DNA of 64,000 bases, taken from positions 1,415,738 to 1,479,737 of the forward strand of contig NZ_JACHBY010000001.1 of assembly GCF_014200495.1 (NCBI RefSeq), read 5' to 3'. The notes under the pieces were generated by a model, which was not told the origin of the DNA, ran no database searches, and was given only the letters and a program-made list of their open reading frames with translations. Source of the stretch: Mucilaginibacter geliditolerans (GTDB lineage: Bacteria > Bacteroidota > Bacteroidia > Sphingobacteriales > Sphingobacteriaceae). Every line of letters starts with the position of its first letter. Within the stretch, counting starts at the first letter, position 1. The translations under genes were made by a program, and so were the position numbers. Shown one piece after another: positions 34,394-42,967 of this stretch.

Positions 34394-35296
34394 TCAGTTA
34401 TTTACTTGTAAGTATTTTAATTTTTGTGCTTTTATCCTGCGGGATGAAAACGGCCTTAAAAAAACAGCATCTAATGTAAGCAAAACCGGGGCACCTAAAA
34501 ATAATGCAATAAAAAGATAATATTTAAAGGCCGAAAGCCATGGTACGCGGTTCTTTCGCTTTGATATAAACTTAGCCCAAACCGCAAATATGGGCTTGGC
34601 CCTGGCCTCAATAAACATCAGCTTATATTTTATTACAACTGCCTTTTGTTCCAGCAGCGCATCCTGTAATCCATCCCACGATGTTTTGTTCAGGTGTTCT
34701 TCAATAATCTCACCAAATACTTTGGTATTGGCTATATCTTCTTCGGCAACACCGGGCTTAGGGAAAATGTTAAGGTATTTGTCTTTTTTGCCCGATAACA
34801 TCCAATAAAAGATGGTGACAAAGCTTACCACATTCGCATGCCTGTCGGCCAAAGCAATATTGCCCACCAGGTTTGCCCCTGCATCCTTTAGCATATTGCG
34901 TACACGTACATAAGCGTTTATCCACATGTTACGTGCAGCGCTGATGGTTACTACCGGGGTATCTTTAAGCAAAGCTTTAAAAGTATCATCATTAAGCAAC
35001 GAATTGCTGGGTATGCTTGGCGATAAAAACCATGGCTGATAGCCCATAATAATCAGATCGTACTTCGCCTCCTCAAAAACCAATGGGTCCAAAGGCGCGG
35101 GAATCCCCAGTACGCATGATGGCATCACCGAAAAAAAGCGGCTGCCTGTCCACGGGAAATTATAATCATCAACAGGCTTAATGATCACTTTTTCAACAGA
35201 TTCGCCTGCCGCCGTAAGCGGCGCAGTCAATGAATCAATGATCTCCGTCATCTGACCCGATTGGGTGTAATATATAGCTAAGACCTTTTTATTCAT
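34394..35296 (-). CDS. darA: DarA-like dialkylresorcinol condensing enzyme
   Basis: This 300-residue protein has a flavodoxin-like N terminus (A-I-Y-Y-T-Q-S-G-Q) and the characteristic V-F-E-E-A-K-Y-D-L-I-I-M-G-Y-Q-P-W segment. A hydrophobic helix lies near residues 262-285 (F-I-A-L-F-L-G-A-P-V-L-L). DarA catalyses aromatisation or condensation to the dialkylresorcinol together with DarB. The C-terminal helix suggests membrane association. It lies just upstream of darB. Confidence 0.88.
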   Translation of the reverse strand: MNKKVLAIYYTQSGQMTEIIDSLTAPLTAAGESVEKVIIKPVDDYNFPWTGSRFFSVMPSCVLGIPAPLDPLVFEEAKYDLIIMGYQPWFLSPSIPSNSLLNDDTFKALLKDTPVVTISAARNMWINAYVRVRNMLKDAGANLVGNIALADRHANVVSFVTIFYWMLSGKKDKYLNIFPKPGVAEEDIANTKVFGEIIEEHLNKTSWDGLQDALLEQKAVVIKYKLMFIEARAKPIFAVWAKFISKRKNRVPWLSAFKYYLFIALFLGAPVLLTLDAVFLRPFSSRRIKAQKLKYLQVNN

Positions 35297-35331
35297 TTGG
35301 GGCGAAGTTAAAAACTATCTTTTTAGTACAA

Positions 35332-35844
35332 TTAAAAATCTTCTGCATGCAGCACCTTTGAGTTCTTGCAATAATCAAGTATAGCATGCTGCACCGATGG
35401 CGATAAGTTTTTATAATTCTTTTGCACTATGGCCTTATCCTTATCAATATCACTATGGTATTTAACAATTTTAGGGGCATGTTCTTCAATAGCTAGCCTT
35501 AAAAAATGAAACTCCGTATTCTCATCGTCGGCAGCTATGGCTGTTTCCAGCTTTATACGGCCTGCCTTAAAAAGGTCGAGCCTTGTTTTGGCGCCTTTAA
35601 CCAGGCCCGCCTTTCGCATCAGCATGGCACCTTCATAACCTTCTTTACTAGCTATTGAGCTGCCCTGTATAACAGTAAGTTGATTTTCAACAGCGGCCAG
35701 ATCGCCTGATGCCATTGTATCATAAAATGCGGACTTCTTAAATTCTTGCTGGGCAATGCCTTTTTGCATAAACCCGGCAATAAGCAGGAAAACAGCTATA
35801 AACCCTATTTTCCACTTTATATTAATTCTCATGCTATCAAACAT
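35332..35844 (-). CDS. small exported protein heading the darA operon, unknown function
   Basis: This 170-residue product has a hydrophobic signal segment (about 12-31, ending G-I-A-Q-Q). ATG 35832 is an alternative start giving a shorter leader. The mature domain is helical and rich in Lys, Ala and Asp, probably periplasmic. Helix pairs suggest a TPR-like or bundle fold, but no family is recognised. It precedes darA by 35 bases, so it may belong to the pigment operon and help move or store product in the envelope. Confidence 0.75.
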   Translation of the reverse strand: MFDSMRINIKWKIGFIAVFLLIAGFMQKGIAQQEFKKSAFYDTMASGDLAAVENQLTVIQGSSIASKEGYEGAMLMRKAGLVKGAKTRLDLFKAGRIKLETAIAADDENTEFHFLRLAIEEHAPKIVKYHSDIDKDKAIVQKNYKNLSPSVQHAILDYCKNSKVLHAEDF

Positions 35845-36083
35845 AAATAAATACTATAACAACGGCTTTAAATGTGTAATAAAAATATGGCCAAAATAAA
35901 TAGCTGATATTATACGCCTCATTAACATATTATTATCATAATTGTTATAATATATAATCGCCAAATATTAAATTTAGCTCAGTTTTTAGTTACTTTGAAG
36001 CTGCAATTTTTTATTGATTACTTTTGAGCCCAAACATTAATATACTGACAGGCCACAGCACTAATGGTTTAAAAGCGGATTGA
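35845..36083. other. divergent intergenic region between two pigment operons
   Basis: This AT-rich 239-base region must hold promoters for the minus-strand dar operon and the plus-strand reductase operon. I see no perfect TTTG-N19-21-TAnnTTTG pair. A TACTTTG at 35991-35997 is close to a -7 element. There are no operator-like palindromes of more than 8 bp. Confidence 0.5.
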
Positions 36084-36902
36084 ATGGATAAACAATTACA
36101 ATTCTCAGGTTTATGGGCAGTTATCTTAGGTGGATCGAGCGGATTTGGCTTTGCAGCCATTGAAAAACTTGCTAAGCATGGTATGAACATCGCCGTACTA
36201 TACCGCGAAACCTCTGCTGCCGAAAAAATATTGAAAGAAAAATTCGCGGCGCTTACTGAGCAGTATTCCATTAAGATATTATCGCACAATATAAATGCCC
36301 TCGATCAGGTGAGCCGGGCTCAATTTATTGAGGAATTTAGCACCCAGGCTGATAAGCACAGCGTAAAACTGCTGCTCCACAGCATAGCAAGAGGCAATCT
36401 AAAGCCACTAACCATACCCGGCGCAACAGTTGAGGACGAAGCCTATAATGAGCTTTCCATCGAAGATATCCAACTGACCACCTATGCCATGTCGAACAGT
36501 TTGCTCGACTGGACAAAAGCTATCCTGAAAGCAGAATTATTTAATGAGGATGGCCGCATTATTGGCCTTACCAGCGAGGGCGCACACAAGTACTGGGAAG
36601 GCTACGCCGCGGTATCCATTGCCAAGGCATCGCTGGAGAGCCTGGCAAAATATATGGCAGTGGAGTTTAGCGTTTACGGCTTAAAAACCAATGTGATACA
36701 GGCTGGTGTAACCGAAACTGCATCGCTAAAAAAGATCCCTGGCAGTGAAAAATTAATTAAGGCTGGTATCAAGAGAAATCCCCTTGGCAGAATAACAAAA
36801 CCAGAAGACGTTGCCGGTGTTATATACCTGCTATGTACAGATGAGTCGTTCTGGATCAACGGTTCTATTATTCATGTAGATGGCGGAGAACATTGCCGGT
36901 AA
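36084..36902 (+). CDS. enoyl-ACP reductase-like SDR
   Basis: This 272-residue SDR has the cofactor site G-G-S-S-G-F-G-F and a Tyr-x6-Lys pair (Y-A-A-V-S-I-A-K). That spacing is the hallmark of FabI/FabL-type enoyl reductases rather than FabG (Tyr-x3-Lys). The segments L-L-H-S-I-A-R and G-L-T-S-E-G-A also resemble FabI. It should reduce 2-enoyl-ACP to saturated acyl-ACP. It heads a four-enzyme unit with dehydratase, ketosynthase and ACP, suggesting these make the saturated alkyl chain of the resorcinol moiety. Confidence 0.8.
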   Translation: MDKQLQFSGLWAVILGGSSGFGFAAIEKLAKHGMNIAVLYRETSAAEKILKEKFAALTEQYSIKILSHNINALDQVSRAQFIEEFSTQADKHSVKLLLHSIARGNLKPLTIPGATVEDEAYNELSIEDIQLTTYAMSNSLLDWTKAILKAELFNEDGRIIGLTSEGAHKYWEGYAAVSIAKASLESLAKYMAVEFSVYGLKTNVIQAGVTETASLKKIPGSEKLIKAGIKRNPLGRITKPEDVAGVIYLLCTDESFWINGSIIHVDGGEHCR

Positions 36903-36920
36903 AACACAATATTACAATAC

Positions 36921-37382
36921 ATGAACAATCATATATTAAACCATCTTCCATATAAATCGTCTTTTCGTTTTGTTGATAATATATCATTACTAAGCGAAGA
37001 CGAAGTGATAGGAGAATATAAATTAAGAAAGGATGCCTTTTTTTACGAGGACCATTTCGCGGGCAACCCGGTTACACCCGGCGTTATCATAACCGAAATT
37101 ATGGCACAAATAGGCCTTGTGGTTTTAGGCATTTTTTTGGTAATGAAGGAAACTGAATTTAATTTCAGTGATGATGATTCGCTTTACCCCTTGCTTACAT
37201 CAACTGATGTTTCCTTTTACAAAATGGTGTTGCCTGATGAAAAGGTTACAGTCGTTTCCAAAAAACAATACTTCCGCTACGGAAAGCTGAAATGTTATGT
37301 GGAGATGCTCGACAGTAAAAAGGAACTGGTGGCAAAAGGTATGTTTTCGGGCATTATAAAGCATATTGATATTAAAAAATGA
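36921..37382 (+). CDS. 3-hydroxyacyl-ACP dehydratase (FabZ-like)
   Basis: This 153-residue hotdog protein has both catalytic residues in the expected places: His in Y-E-D-H-F-A-G-N-P-V-T-P-G and Glu in I-I-T-E-I-M-A-Q-I. It should dehydrate 3-hydroxyacyl-ACP in the second chain-building unit. Its last four bases overlap the start of the ketosynthase gene (ATGA). Confidence 0.91.
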   Translation: MNNHILNHLPYKSSFRFVDNISLLSEDEVIGEYKLRKDAFFYEDHFAGNPVTPGVIITEIMAQIGLVVLGIFLVMKETEFNFSDDDSLYPLLTSTDVSFYKMVLPDEKVTVVSKKQYFRYGKLKCYVEMLDSKKELVAKGMFSGIIKHIDIKK

Positions 37383-38647
37383 GCAGGCGCGTAGTGGTAA
37401 CGGGTATGGGTGTGGTTGCTCCTAACGGTATAGGAGTACCAGCTTTTCTGCAGGCTATACAAAATGGCGTATCGGGCATAAAGTTCATGCCCCGTTACCA
37501 GGAACTTAATTTTAGCTGCCAGGTAGCAGGTATGCCCAATTTCGACTGGGCCAGCCTGAGCAACTATATATCAGATGTTACGCTACACGGGTTAAAAGGC
37601 ACCAACATAGGTTATGGCTTAGTTGCCGCTTTGGACGCCTGGGCCGATTCGGGCATTGCTTATGACACTGATGAGCCTCGCTGGGAAACCGGCTGCGTAT
37701 TCGGTAACAGTATCGCCGATACCGAGGCCATGAAGAATGTAATTATCCGCGTTGATAACAAGGAAGCCAAAAAATTAGGCTCGCGCGTAGTTGAACAGGC
37801 TATGAATAGTGGTGTAACCTCTTATATCTCGGGCCGCTTAGGTTTGGGCAATAAGGTGATCACTAATTCGGCGGCATGCGCCACGGGTACACAGGCCATT
37901 TTAATGGGCTATGAGTATATAAAACACGGCTATGCCAAACGCATGGTTGTTGGCAGCGCCGAGCATGTGGACACTTATGTTTACGGCGCGTTCGACTCTA
38001 TGCGGGTATTATCCCGTAAGTATAATGATCAGCCCGAGAAAGCATCGAGGCCAATGAGTGCAACAGCGGGTGGTTTTATCCCCGGTTCGGGCTCGGGCGC
38101 ATTGGTGTTGGAGGACCTTGATTTTGCACTGGAACGCGGAGCGAGAATATATGCCGAGGTTTTAGGCGGATCGAGCAACTCGGGCGGGCAGCGTTTGGGC
38201 GGCACCATGACTGCAGCTAACTCCACCGGTGTTATCAGGTGTATTAATGAGGCAATTACCACATCAGGTATTGACCCTCAGCAAATTGACCTAATTAGCG
38301 GACACTTAACCGCCACAAATGCCGACAGGCAGGAGATACAGAATTGGGCAAAAGCGCTTAACAGAACTGGGGAGGATTTTCCGCTAACCAATTCGTTAAA
38401 ATCAATGATAGGCCATAGCCTTAGCGCAGCAGGTTCAATTGAAACCGTGGCATCGATATTGCAAATAGCACATGGTTTTGTTCATCCAAACATAAATCTG
38501 GATGATCCGAACCCCGAAATAATAAATATGGTAAGCATTGATAAGCTGCCCATTAAAATGATAAAAAAAGAAGTTAATATTGTAGCTAAAGCAAATTTTG
38601 GCTTTGGGGATGTTAATTCCTGTTTAATACTTTCAAAATTTAATTAA
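37379..38647 (+). CDS. beta-ketoacyl-ACP synthase (FabF-like)
   Basis: This 422-residue KAS II-type enzyme starts with the R-R-V-V-V-T-G-M-G-V-V-A-P-N-G signature. It has Cys167 in S-A-A-C-A-T-G and histidines in I-S-G-H-L-T-A-T and M-I-G-H-S-L-S-A-A-G. All three are present, so it is an active condensing enzyme. It elongates chains on the ACP encoded three bases downstream. Length and motifs are closest to housekeeping FabF among the ketosynthases here. Confidence 0.92.
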   Translation: MSRRVVVTGMGVVAPNGIGVPAFLQAIQNGVSGIKFMPRYQELNFSCQVAGMPNFDWASLSNYISDVTLHGLKGTNIGYGLVAALDAWADSGIAYDTDEPRWETGCVFGNSIADTEAMKNVIIRVDNKEAKKLGSRVVEQAMNSGVTSYISGRLGLGNKVITNSAACATGTQAILMGYEYIKHGYAKRMVVGSAEHVDTYVYGAFDSMRVLSRKYNDQPEKASRPMSATAGGFIPGSGSGALVLEDLDFALERGARIYAEVLGGSSNSGGQRLGGTMTAANSTGVIRCINEAITTSGIDPQQIDLISGHLTATNADRQEIQNWAKALNRTGEDFPLTNSLKSMIGHSLSAAGSIETVASILQIAHGFVHPNINLDDPNPEIINMVSIDKLPIKMIKKEVNIVAKANFGFGDVNSCLILSKFN

Positions 38648-38650
38648 ATA

Positions 38651-38908
38651 ATGACCAGACAAGAGATTCTAGAAGAACTAAAAAAGGTGATCTCACCTTA
38701 CACAACCAATAAAGAAATGCTGGCTGAGATTAACGATCAGACAGACTTAATAAAGGACTTAAAAATAAATTCTGCCAATTTAGTTGATATCATTATTGAT
38801 GCCGAGGCTAAATATGATATCGAAATTGATTATGATGTTGCCGATAAAATGATGGTAGTTGGTACTTGTATCGACGTTATAAGCGAAAGAATCAGCCAGA
38901 AACTATGA
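38651..38908 (+). CDS. acyl carrier protein
   Basis: This 85-residue ACP has its attachment serine at S41 in a diverged site (K-I-N-S-A-N-L-V-D) instead of the usual D-S-L. The helix pattern and acidic residues fit. It sits between ketosynthase and phosphopantetheinyl transferase, overlapping the latter by four bases. The altered site and the adjacent dedicated transferase suggest matched specificity. Confidence 0.88.
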   Translation: MTRQEILEELKKVISPYTTNKEMLAEINDQTDLIKDLKINSANLVDIIIDAEAKYDIEIDYDVADKMMVVGTCIDVISERISQKL

Positions 38909-39570
38909 TAAGTACGGGTAATGATATTGTATCATTAAGTGCCATTGACGTTACCCGCACTAAACTGCCAAATTTTTATTCAAAAATACTTTCAACCCCG
39001 GAAAGTGTACTTTATAACGAAGCAGTAGCTGCCACACTCCCTTTTGAAAATTTCGTTTGGTTATTATGGTCGATAAAAGAATCGGCTTATAAATACCTGC
39101 AAAGGATCAACCCTGAGCTGATTTTTACACCCGTAATGGTTGTTGGAGATCAGTTACAGGTACCCCATGACTATAAACCAACAGCATTTGGTAAAAATGT
39201 ACTGTCGGGCGCGGGTTTCAGGGACCAGCAGACTTTTGATACCACCGTAACATTTGGGCAGGATACTATCTATTCAAAATCATTGGTATATACCGATGTG
39301 ATCGTAACGGTTGTGCATTCGAGCAAAAACTTTGAAGATACTTTTTGGGGTATAAAGTGGATTGATAATACCGATAATGAAAACCAATCAGCTGCTGTAA
39401 GGGAGTTTTTATTAGATAACCTGCATAAGCTATGCGGATTGGATAATATCATCATAGGTAAAAATCAAAACGCTATCCCCGTTTTGTTAAAAGGGTCGGA
39501 GGAAACTGATATCCCGGTATCCCTGTCACATCACGAGCATTTTGTAGCATATTCCTTTCAGCACTTTTAA
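38905..39570 (+). CDS. 4'-phosphopantetheinyl transferase superfamily protein
   Basis: This 221-residue protein starts at ATG 38905, which overlaps the ACP stop (ATGA). An upstream in-frame start would lie inside the ACP gene. It has the magnesium site G-N-D-I-V and the W-S-I-K-E-S-A-Y-K motif. The size suits an AcpS-related or Sfp-like enzyme and it differs strongly from AcpS at 20226. It should activate the ACP next to it. The last 11 bases (AGCACTTTTAA) recur at 40856 with the duplicated DUF779 segment. Confidence 0.86.
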   Translation: MISTGNDIVSLSAIDVTRTKLPNFYSKILSTPESVLYNEAVAATLPFENFVWLLWSIKESAYKYLQRINPELIFTPVMVVGDQLQVPHDYKPTAFGKNVLSGAGFRDQQTFDTTVTFGQDTIYSKSLVYTDVIVTVVHSSKNFEDTFWGIKWIDNTDNENQSAAVREFLLDNLHKLCGLDNIIIGKNQNAIPVLLKGSEETDIPVSLSHHEHFVAYSFQHF

Positions 39571-39806
39571 TCTTCTAAAAAGGATACCGGTTCCAGCTCG
39601 CCCAGTTCATCATCACTAAACATGCGCGAGTGGATCATGAAACGAAAGCCGGTTGGTATCTCGATAGAAAAACTTGAACCACGGCCCTGGGTAATGCCGA
39701 TGGTTAGTTGGGTATGCTGCCAGTATTCAAATTGATCCTTGCTCATCCAAAACTCGCAGCCATCAATCTCACCCAATTTTACATCGCTGCCACCCAGCTT
39801 AAACTC
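39560..39806. repeat. 247-bp direct repeat, left copy
   Basis: This segment matches 40856-41102 over its whole length without gaps and with scattered substitutions. It starts in the last codons of the transferase gene and ends inside the DUF779-like frame. Between the copies lies an ankyrin gene. See the right copy. Confidence 0.85.
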
Positions 39807-39821
39807 TAAAAGCAGCGGCAT
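39567..39821 (-). pseudogene. truncated DUF779 gene copy (C-terminal part only)
   Basis: This is a frame of 84 codons whose last 79 residues match residues 46-124 of the intact DUF779 protein at 40863-41237 with few changes (for example Gln for Lys, Phe for Tyr, Ser for Asn). The N-terminal 45 residues of the family, with the G-G-C-C-D-G motif, are missing and replaced by five unrelated residues after ATG. It overlaps the transferase stop by four bases, on the opposite strand. It is a partial gene duplication. The open frame and conservative changes leave open that a shortened protein is still made. Confidence 0.75.
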
Positions 39822-39925
39822 TTCAATCGGTAAATTTTATTCTATCGCATTACAATTGATATATTTATAGCTAGGTATCGAACTCGATAATTTAATAACA
39901 TGCATTAACTTAATTAATACGCACT

Positions 39926-40792
39926 ATGAAAGATATGGCGGATATAACAGTTCAACAAGCAATAACAGCAATAGATAATGGTAAGACGGCCGAACTGATG
40001 GAATTGATTGAATTCAATCCGGATTTGGTAGTTGATAGATTACAGAACAACGGTGACGGTTATTTCAAAAATCCTTACTTGCTGTGGTTTGTGGCGGATA
40101 ACCCTATACGGATTGCCAAACTACCACACAATGTTCTGGATGTAACCAGATTATTGATACAAACCGTAAAAAGGAAAGCGCCGGACACATGGCAATACCA
40201 GCTTGATTACGCACTTGTTTTAGTAGCATCTGGTAGTGTTCCGCGCGAATGTGGCGTACAGATTGCAATAATCGATTTACTGATAGATGCCGGAGCTTCC
40301 CCTAATGCTGCGATGACTGCTTTAACAAATGGCAATATAGACGTTGCAAAGTATTTAGTTGACTGCGGCGATAAGCTCACCTTAGCAATAGCTGTTTGCC
40401 TGGAAAGTATAGATGATATTAATCATTTAGCTGCATTGGCAAGTGAAGATGAAAAACTCACCGCACTTGCAGCCGCTGCGTTTTATGGAAAAGCAAATAT
40501 GGTTAAGCGCTTGTTGGAACTTGGTATCAGTCCTAATGGATTTCCGAAAAACAACAGTGGGTTCCATAGCCATGCTACGCCATTGCACCAGGCCGTAAGT
40601 TCGGGTTCATTAGATTCTGTAAAACTGCTAGTTGAGGCGGGCGCAAGTCTTTATGCTACAGATAAAATTTATAATGGAACACCGCAGGGATGGGCTGCTC
40701 ATATGCAGTCCGATGATTCTAATGACGAATCGAGAAAAAGAAATTTCGGGTTGATTAAAACATTTTTGCATACAGCAGAAGATGCACATTAA
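39926..40792 (+). CDS. ankyrin-repeat protein
   Basis: This 288-residue cytoplasmic protein has ankyrin repeats that are clearest in the C-terminal half: A-L-A-A-A-A-F-Y-G-K-A-N-M-V-K-R-L-L-E, then T-P-L-H-Q-A-V-S-S-G-S-L-D, then V-K-L-L-V-E-A-G-A-S. Earlier repeats are degenerate. It has no signal peptide or enzyme domain, so it is probably a protein-binding scaffold. It lies between the two DUF779 copies, so it came in with, or between, the duplicated segments. ATG 39935 is an alternative start nine bases further in. Confidence 0.88.
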   Translation: MKDMADITVQQAITAIDNGKTAELMELIEFNPDLVVDRLQNNGDGYFKNPYLLWFVADNPIRIAKLPHNVLDVTRLLIQTVKRKAPDTWQYQLDYALVLVASGSVPRECGVQIAIIDLLIDAGASPNAAMTALTNGNIDVAKYLVDCGDKLTLAIAVCLESIDDINHLAALASEDEKLTALAAAAFYGKANMVKRLLELGISPNGFPKNNSGFHSHATPLHQAVSSGSLDSVKLLVEAGASLYATDKIYNGTPQGWAAHMQSDDSNDESRKRNFGLIKTFLHTAEDAH

Positions 40793-40855
40793 CTTTACTT
40801 CAATAGAAAATTATCATTTTTGATACCTTCAATAAGGTCGGTATATTTTTAGAGG

Positions 40856-41102
40856 AGCACTTTTAATCTTCTAAAAAAGATACCGGTTCCAGCTCGCCCA
40901 GCTCATCGTCATTAAACATGCGCGAATGGATCATAAAACGATAGCCGGTTGGTATCTCAATAGAAAAACTTGAACCACGGCCCTTAGTAATGCCGATGGT
41001 TAATTGGGTATGCTGCCAGTATTCAAATTGATCCTTGCTCATCCAAAACTCGCAGCCATCAATCTCACCCAATTTTACATCGCTGCCACCCAGCTTAAAC
41101 TC
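40856..41102. repeat. 247-bp direct repeat, right copy
   Basis: Right copy of the duplication with 39560-39806. It carries the end of the intact DUF779 gene plus 11 bases of the transferase gene end. Recombination between the copies would delete the ankyrin gene. Confidence 0.85.
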
Positions 41103-41237
41103 ACCCTTCTCAAAACACATGGGCGATGAGCCGTCACAGCAACCGCCACTTTGATGAAACATCAGGTCACCAAAGCGCTCTTTTAATTGGGCGACGAGTG
41201 CAGATGCTTCGGGTGTTACCAATACTCTTTTTATCAT
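40863..41237 (-). CDS. DUF779 family protein, partner of aldehyde dehydrogenase
   Basis: This 124-residue protein has the family's S-G-G-C-C-D-G-S motif (about 30-37) and W-Q-H-T-Q-L-T-I-G-I. DUF779 genes are often found beside aldehyde dehydrogenase genes, as here: it follows the dehydrogenase by 72 bases on the same strand. Paired Cys residues suggest metal or redox chemistry, but function is unknown. A small hairpin (about 41257-41294) between the two genes may tune expression. Its 3' part is duplicated at 39567. Confidence 0.9.
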   Translation of the reverse strand: MIKRVLVTPEASALVAQLKERFGDLMFHQSGGCCDGSSPMCFEKGEFKLGGSDVKLGEIDGCEFWMSKDQFEYWQHTQLTIGITKGRGSSFSIEIPTGYRFMIHSRMFNDDELGELEPVSFLED

Positions 41238-41309
41238 TTTGTATTTTGGCTAATATATTAAAGGCGCATACACTTTTGATGTATACGCCTTAATACAACC
41301 TAAATCATT

Positions 41310-42812
41310 TTAAAAGAAACCCAGTTTATTCTTATCGTATGAGATGAGCATGTTTTTTGTTTGGCGATAATGCCCCAACATCATCTTATGATTTTCCCTA
41401 CCAAAACCCGATTTTTTATATCCGCCGAATGGCGCATGTGCCGGGTAAGCATGATAATTATTAACCCAAACCCTGCCGGCTAAAATTGCGCGCGGCACCT
41501 GGTAAACCTCATGCGCATCGCGTGTCCATACGCCGGCACCTAAGCCATATAAGGTATCATTTGCTATCGCGATAGCTTCCTCGGTAGTTTTAAAGGTGGT
41601 TACACAGGCAACCGGGCCAAAGATCTCTTCCTGGAAAATGCGCATTTTGTTATGCCCCTTAAACATCGTTGGTTGTATATAATAGCCGCCTGCCAGCTCG
41701 CCTGTCAGCTTTTTCACCTCGCCACCGCAAAGCACCTCTGCTCCTTCTTCCTTGCCTATTTTCAGGTACGATTGTATCTTTTCATACTGATCATTTGAAG
41801 CCTGCGCGCCCATCATAGTGGTACCATCCAGCGGGTCGCCCATCTTAATGGCATTGGTACGCTCAATTACCCTCTTGATAAATTTATCATAGATATTTTC
41901 GTGCACCAGAATACGCGACGGGCAGGTACACACTTCACCCTGGTTCAGGGCAAACATTACGGCTCCTTCTATCGCCTTATCAAAAAATGCGTCATCGGCA
42001 TCACCCACCGATTCAAAGAAAATATTAGGCGATTTACCGCCCAGCTCCATGGTAACGGGAATTAAATTTTCAGAAGCATATTGCATAATTAAACGCCCGG
42101 TGGTGGTTTCGCCTGTAAATGAAACCTTGGCTATGCGTGGCGATGATGCCAGCGGCTTACCCGCCTCCGGACCAAAACCTGTTACAATATTTAATACCCC
42201 CGGAGGCAAAATATCACCAATCAGCTCCATCAATACCATAATAGATGTTGGCGTTTGCTCGGCTGGTTTTACCACACAGCAATTACCTGCAGCCAGCGCG
42301 GGTGCAATTTTCCATGTAGCCATCAGCAACGGGAAATTCCATGGAATGATCTGCCCTACTACACCCAATGGCTCATTTAAAACAATACTTACCGTATTTT
42401 CATCATGCTCTGATATGCCACCCTCTTCGGCCCTGATCACGCCTGCAAAATACCGGAAATGGTCGACAACCAACGGCAGATCCGCGGCACGGGTTTCACG
42501 GATAGCCTTGCCGTTATCAATGGCCTCAACAACCGCTAAATATTCCAGGTTGGCTTCAATGGTATCGGCGATTTTGTTAAGCAACCCTGCGCGGTGCGCA
42601 GCAGAGGTTTTGCCCCATGTTTTAAAAGCGGCATGCGCGGCATCCAGGGCCAGCTCCACATCCTGCTTGTCGGACCGGGCCGCTTTGGTAAACACTTTAC
42701 CATCAATTGGCGAAATATTGTCAAAATATTCACCCTTGACCGGCGGCACAAACTTACCGCCAATAAAATTTTCGTATTGCGCCTTAAAAGAAGGCCTTGA
42801 AACTGTGCTCAT
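41310..42812 (-). CDS. NAD-dependent aldehyde dehydrogenase (acetaldehyde dehydrogenase-like)
   Basis: This 500-residue ALDH oxidises aldehydes to acids. It has the conserved W-N-F-P-L at about 160, Glu in M-E-L-G-G-K-S-P and the catalytic Cys in G-E-V-C-T-C-P-S-R. The C-T-C motif, the length and the [10 protein letters not shown] end match the ExaC/AldB type often paired with DUF779. The divergently encoded AraC regulator at 42968 probably controls it, as in similar loci. Confidence 0.94.
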   Translation of the reverse strand: MSTVSRPSFKAQYENFIGGKFVPPVKGEYFDNISPIDGKVFTKAARSDKQDVELALDAAHAAFKTWGKTSAAHRAGLLNKIADTIEANLEYLAVVEAIDNGKAIRETRAADLPLVVDHFRYFAGVIRAEEGGISEHDENTVSIVLNEPLGVVGQIIPWNFPLLMATWKIAPALAAGNCCVVKPAEQTPTSIMVLMELIGDILPPGVLNIVTGFGPEAGKPLASSPRIAKVSFTGETTTGRLIMQYASENLIPVTMELGGKSPNIFFESVGDADDAFFDKAIEGAVMFALNQGEVCTCPSRILVHENIYDKFIKRVIERTNAIKMGDPLDGTTMMGAQASNDQYEKIQSYLKIGKEEGAEVLCGGEVKKLTGELAGGYYIQPTMFKGHNKMRIFQEEIFGPVACVTTFKTTEEAIAIANDTLYGLGAGVWTRDAHEVYQVPRAILAGRVWVNNYHAYPAHAPFGGYKKSGFGRENHKMMLGHYRQTKNMLISYDKNKLGFF

Positions 42813-42967
42813 AAACTTTATTTATTTTTAATTGGTTATGCTAAGGTAGATGTACTGCTAATTAAGCAGTTGCATTATTAGGGCAAATGGTAGCACAATA
42901 ATGTCAATGTTCAGGAAGTTTTGTTTATGTAGATCTATATGTCTAATTTGCTTTGAATTATGAGGCC
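42813..42967. promoter_or_regulatory. divergent promoter region of the dehydrogenase and AraC genes
   Basis: This 155-base AT-rich region lies between divergent starts and should hold both promoters and AraC binding sites. I could not find a clear palindrome or a perfect -33/-7 pair, so only the location supports this. Confidence 0.45.

Noticed and set aside
42049..42831. 260-codon open frame antisense to the aldehyde dehydrogenase
   Set aside because: The opposite strand encodes all dehydrogenase motifs. The antisense translation has no recognisable domain.
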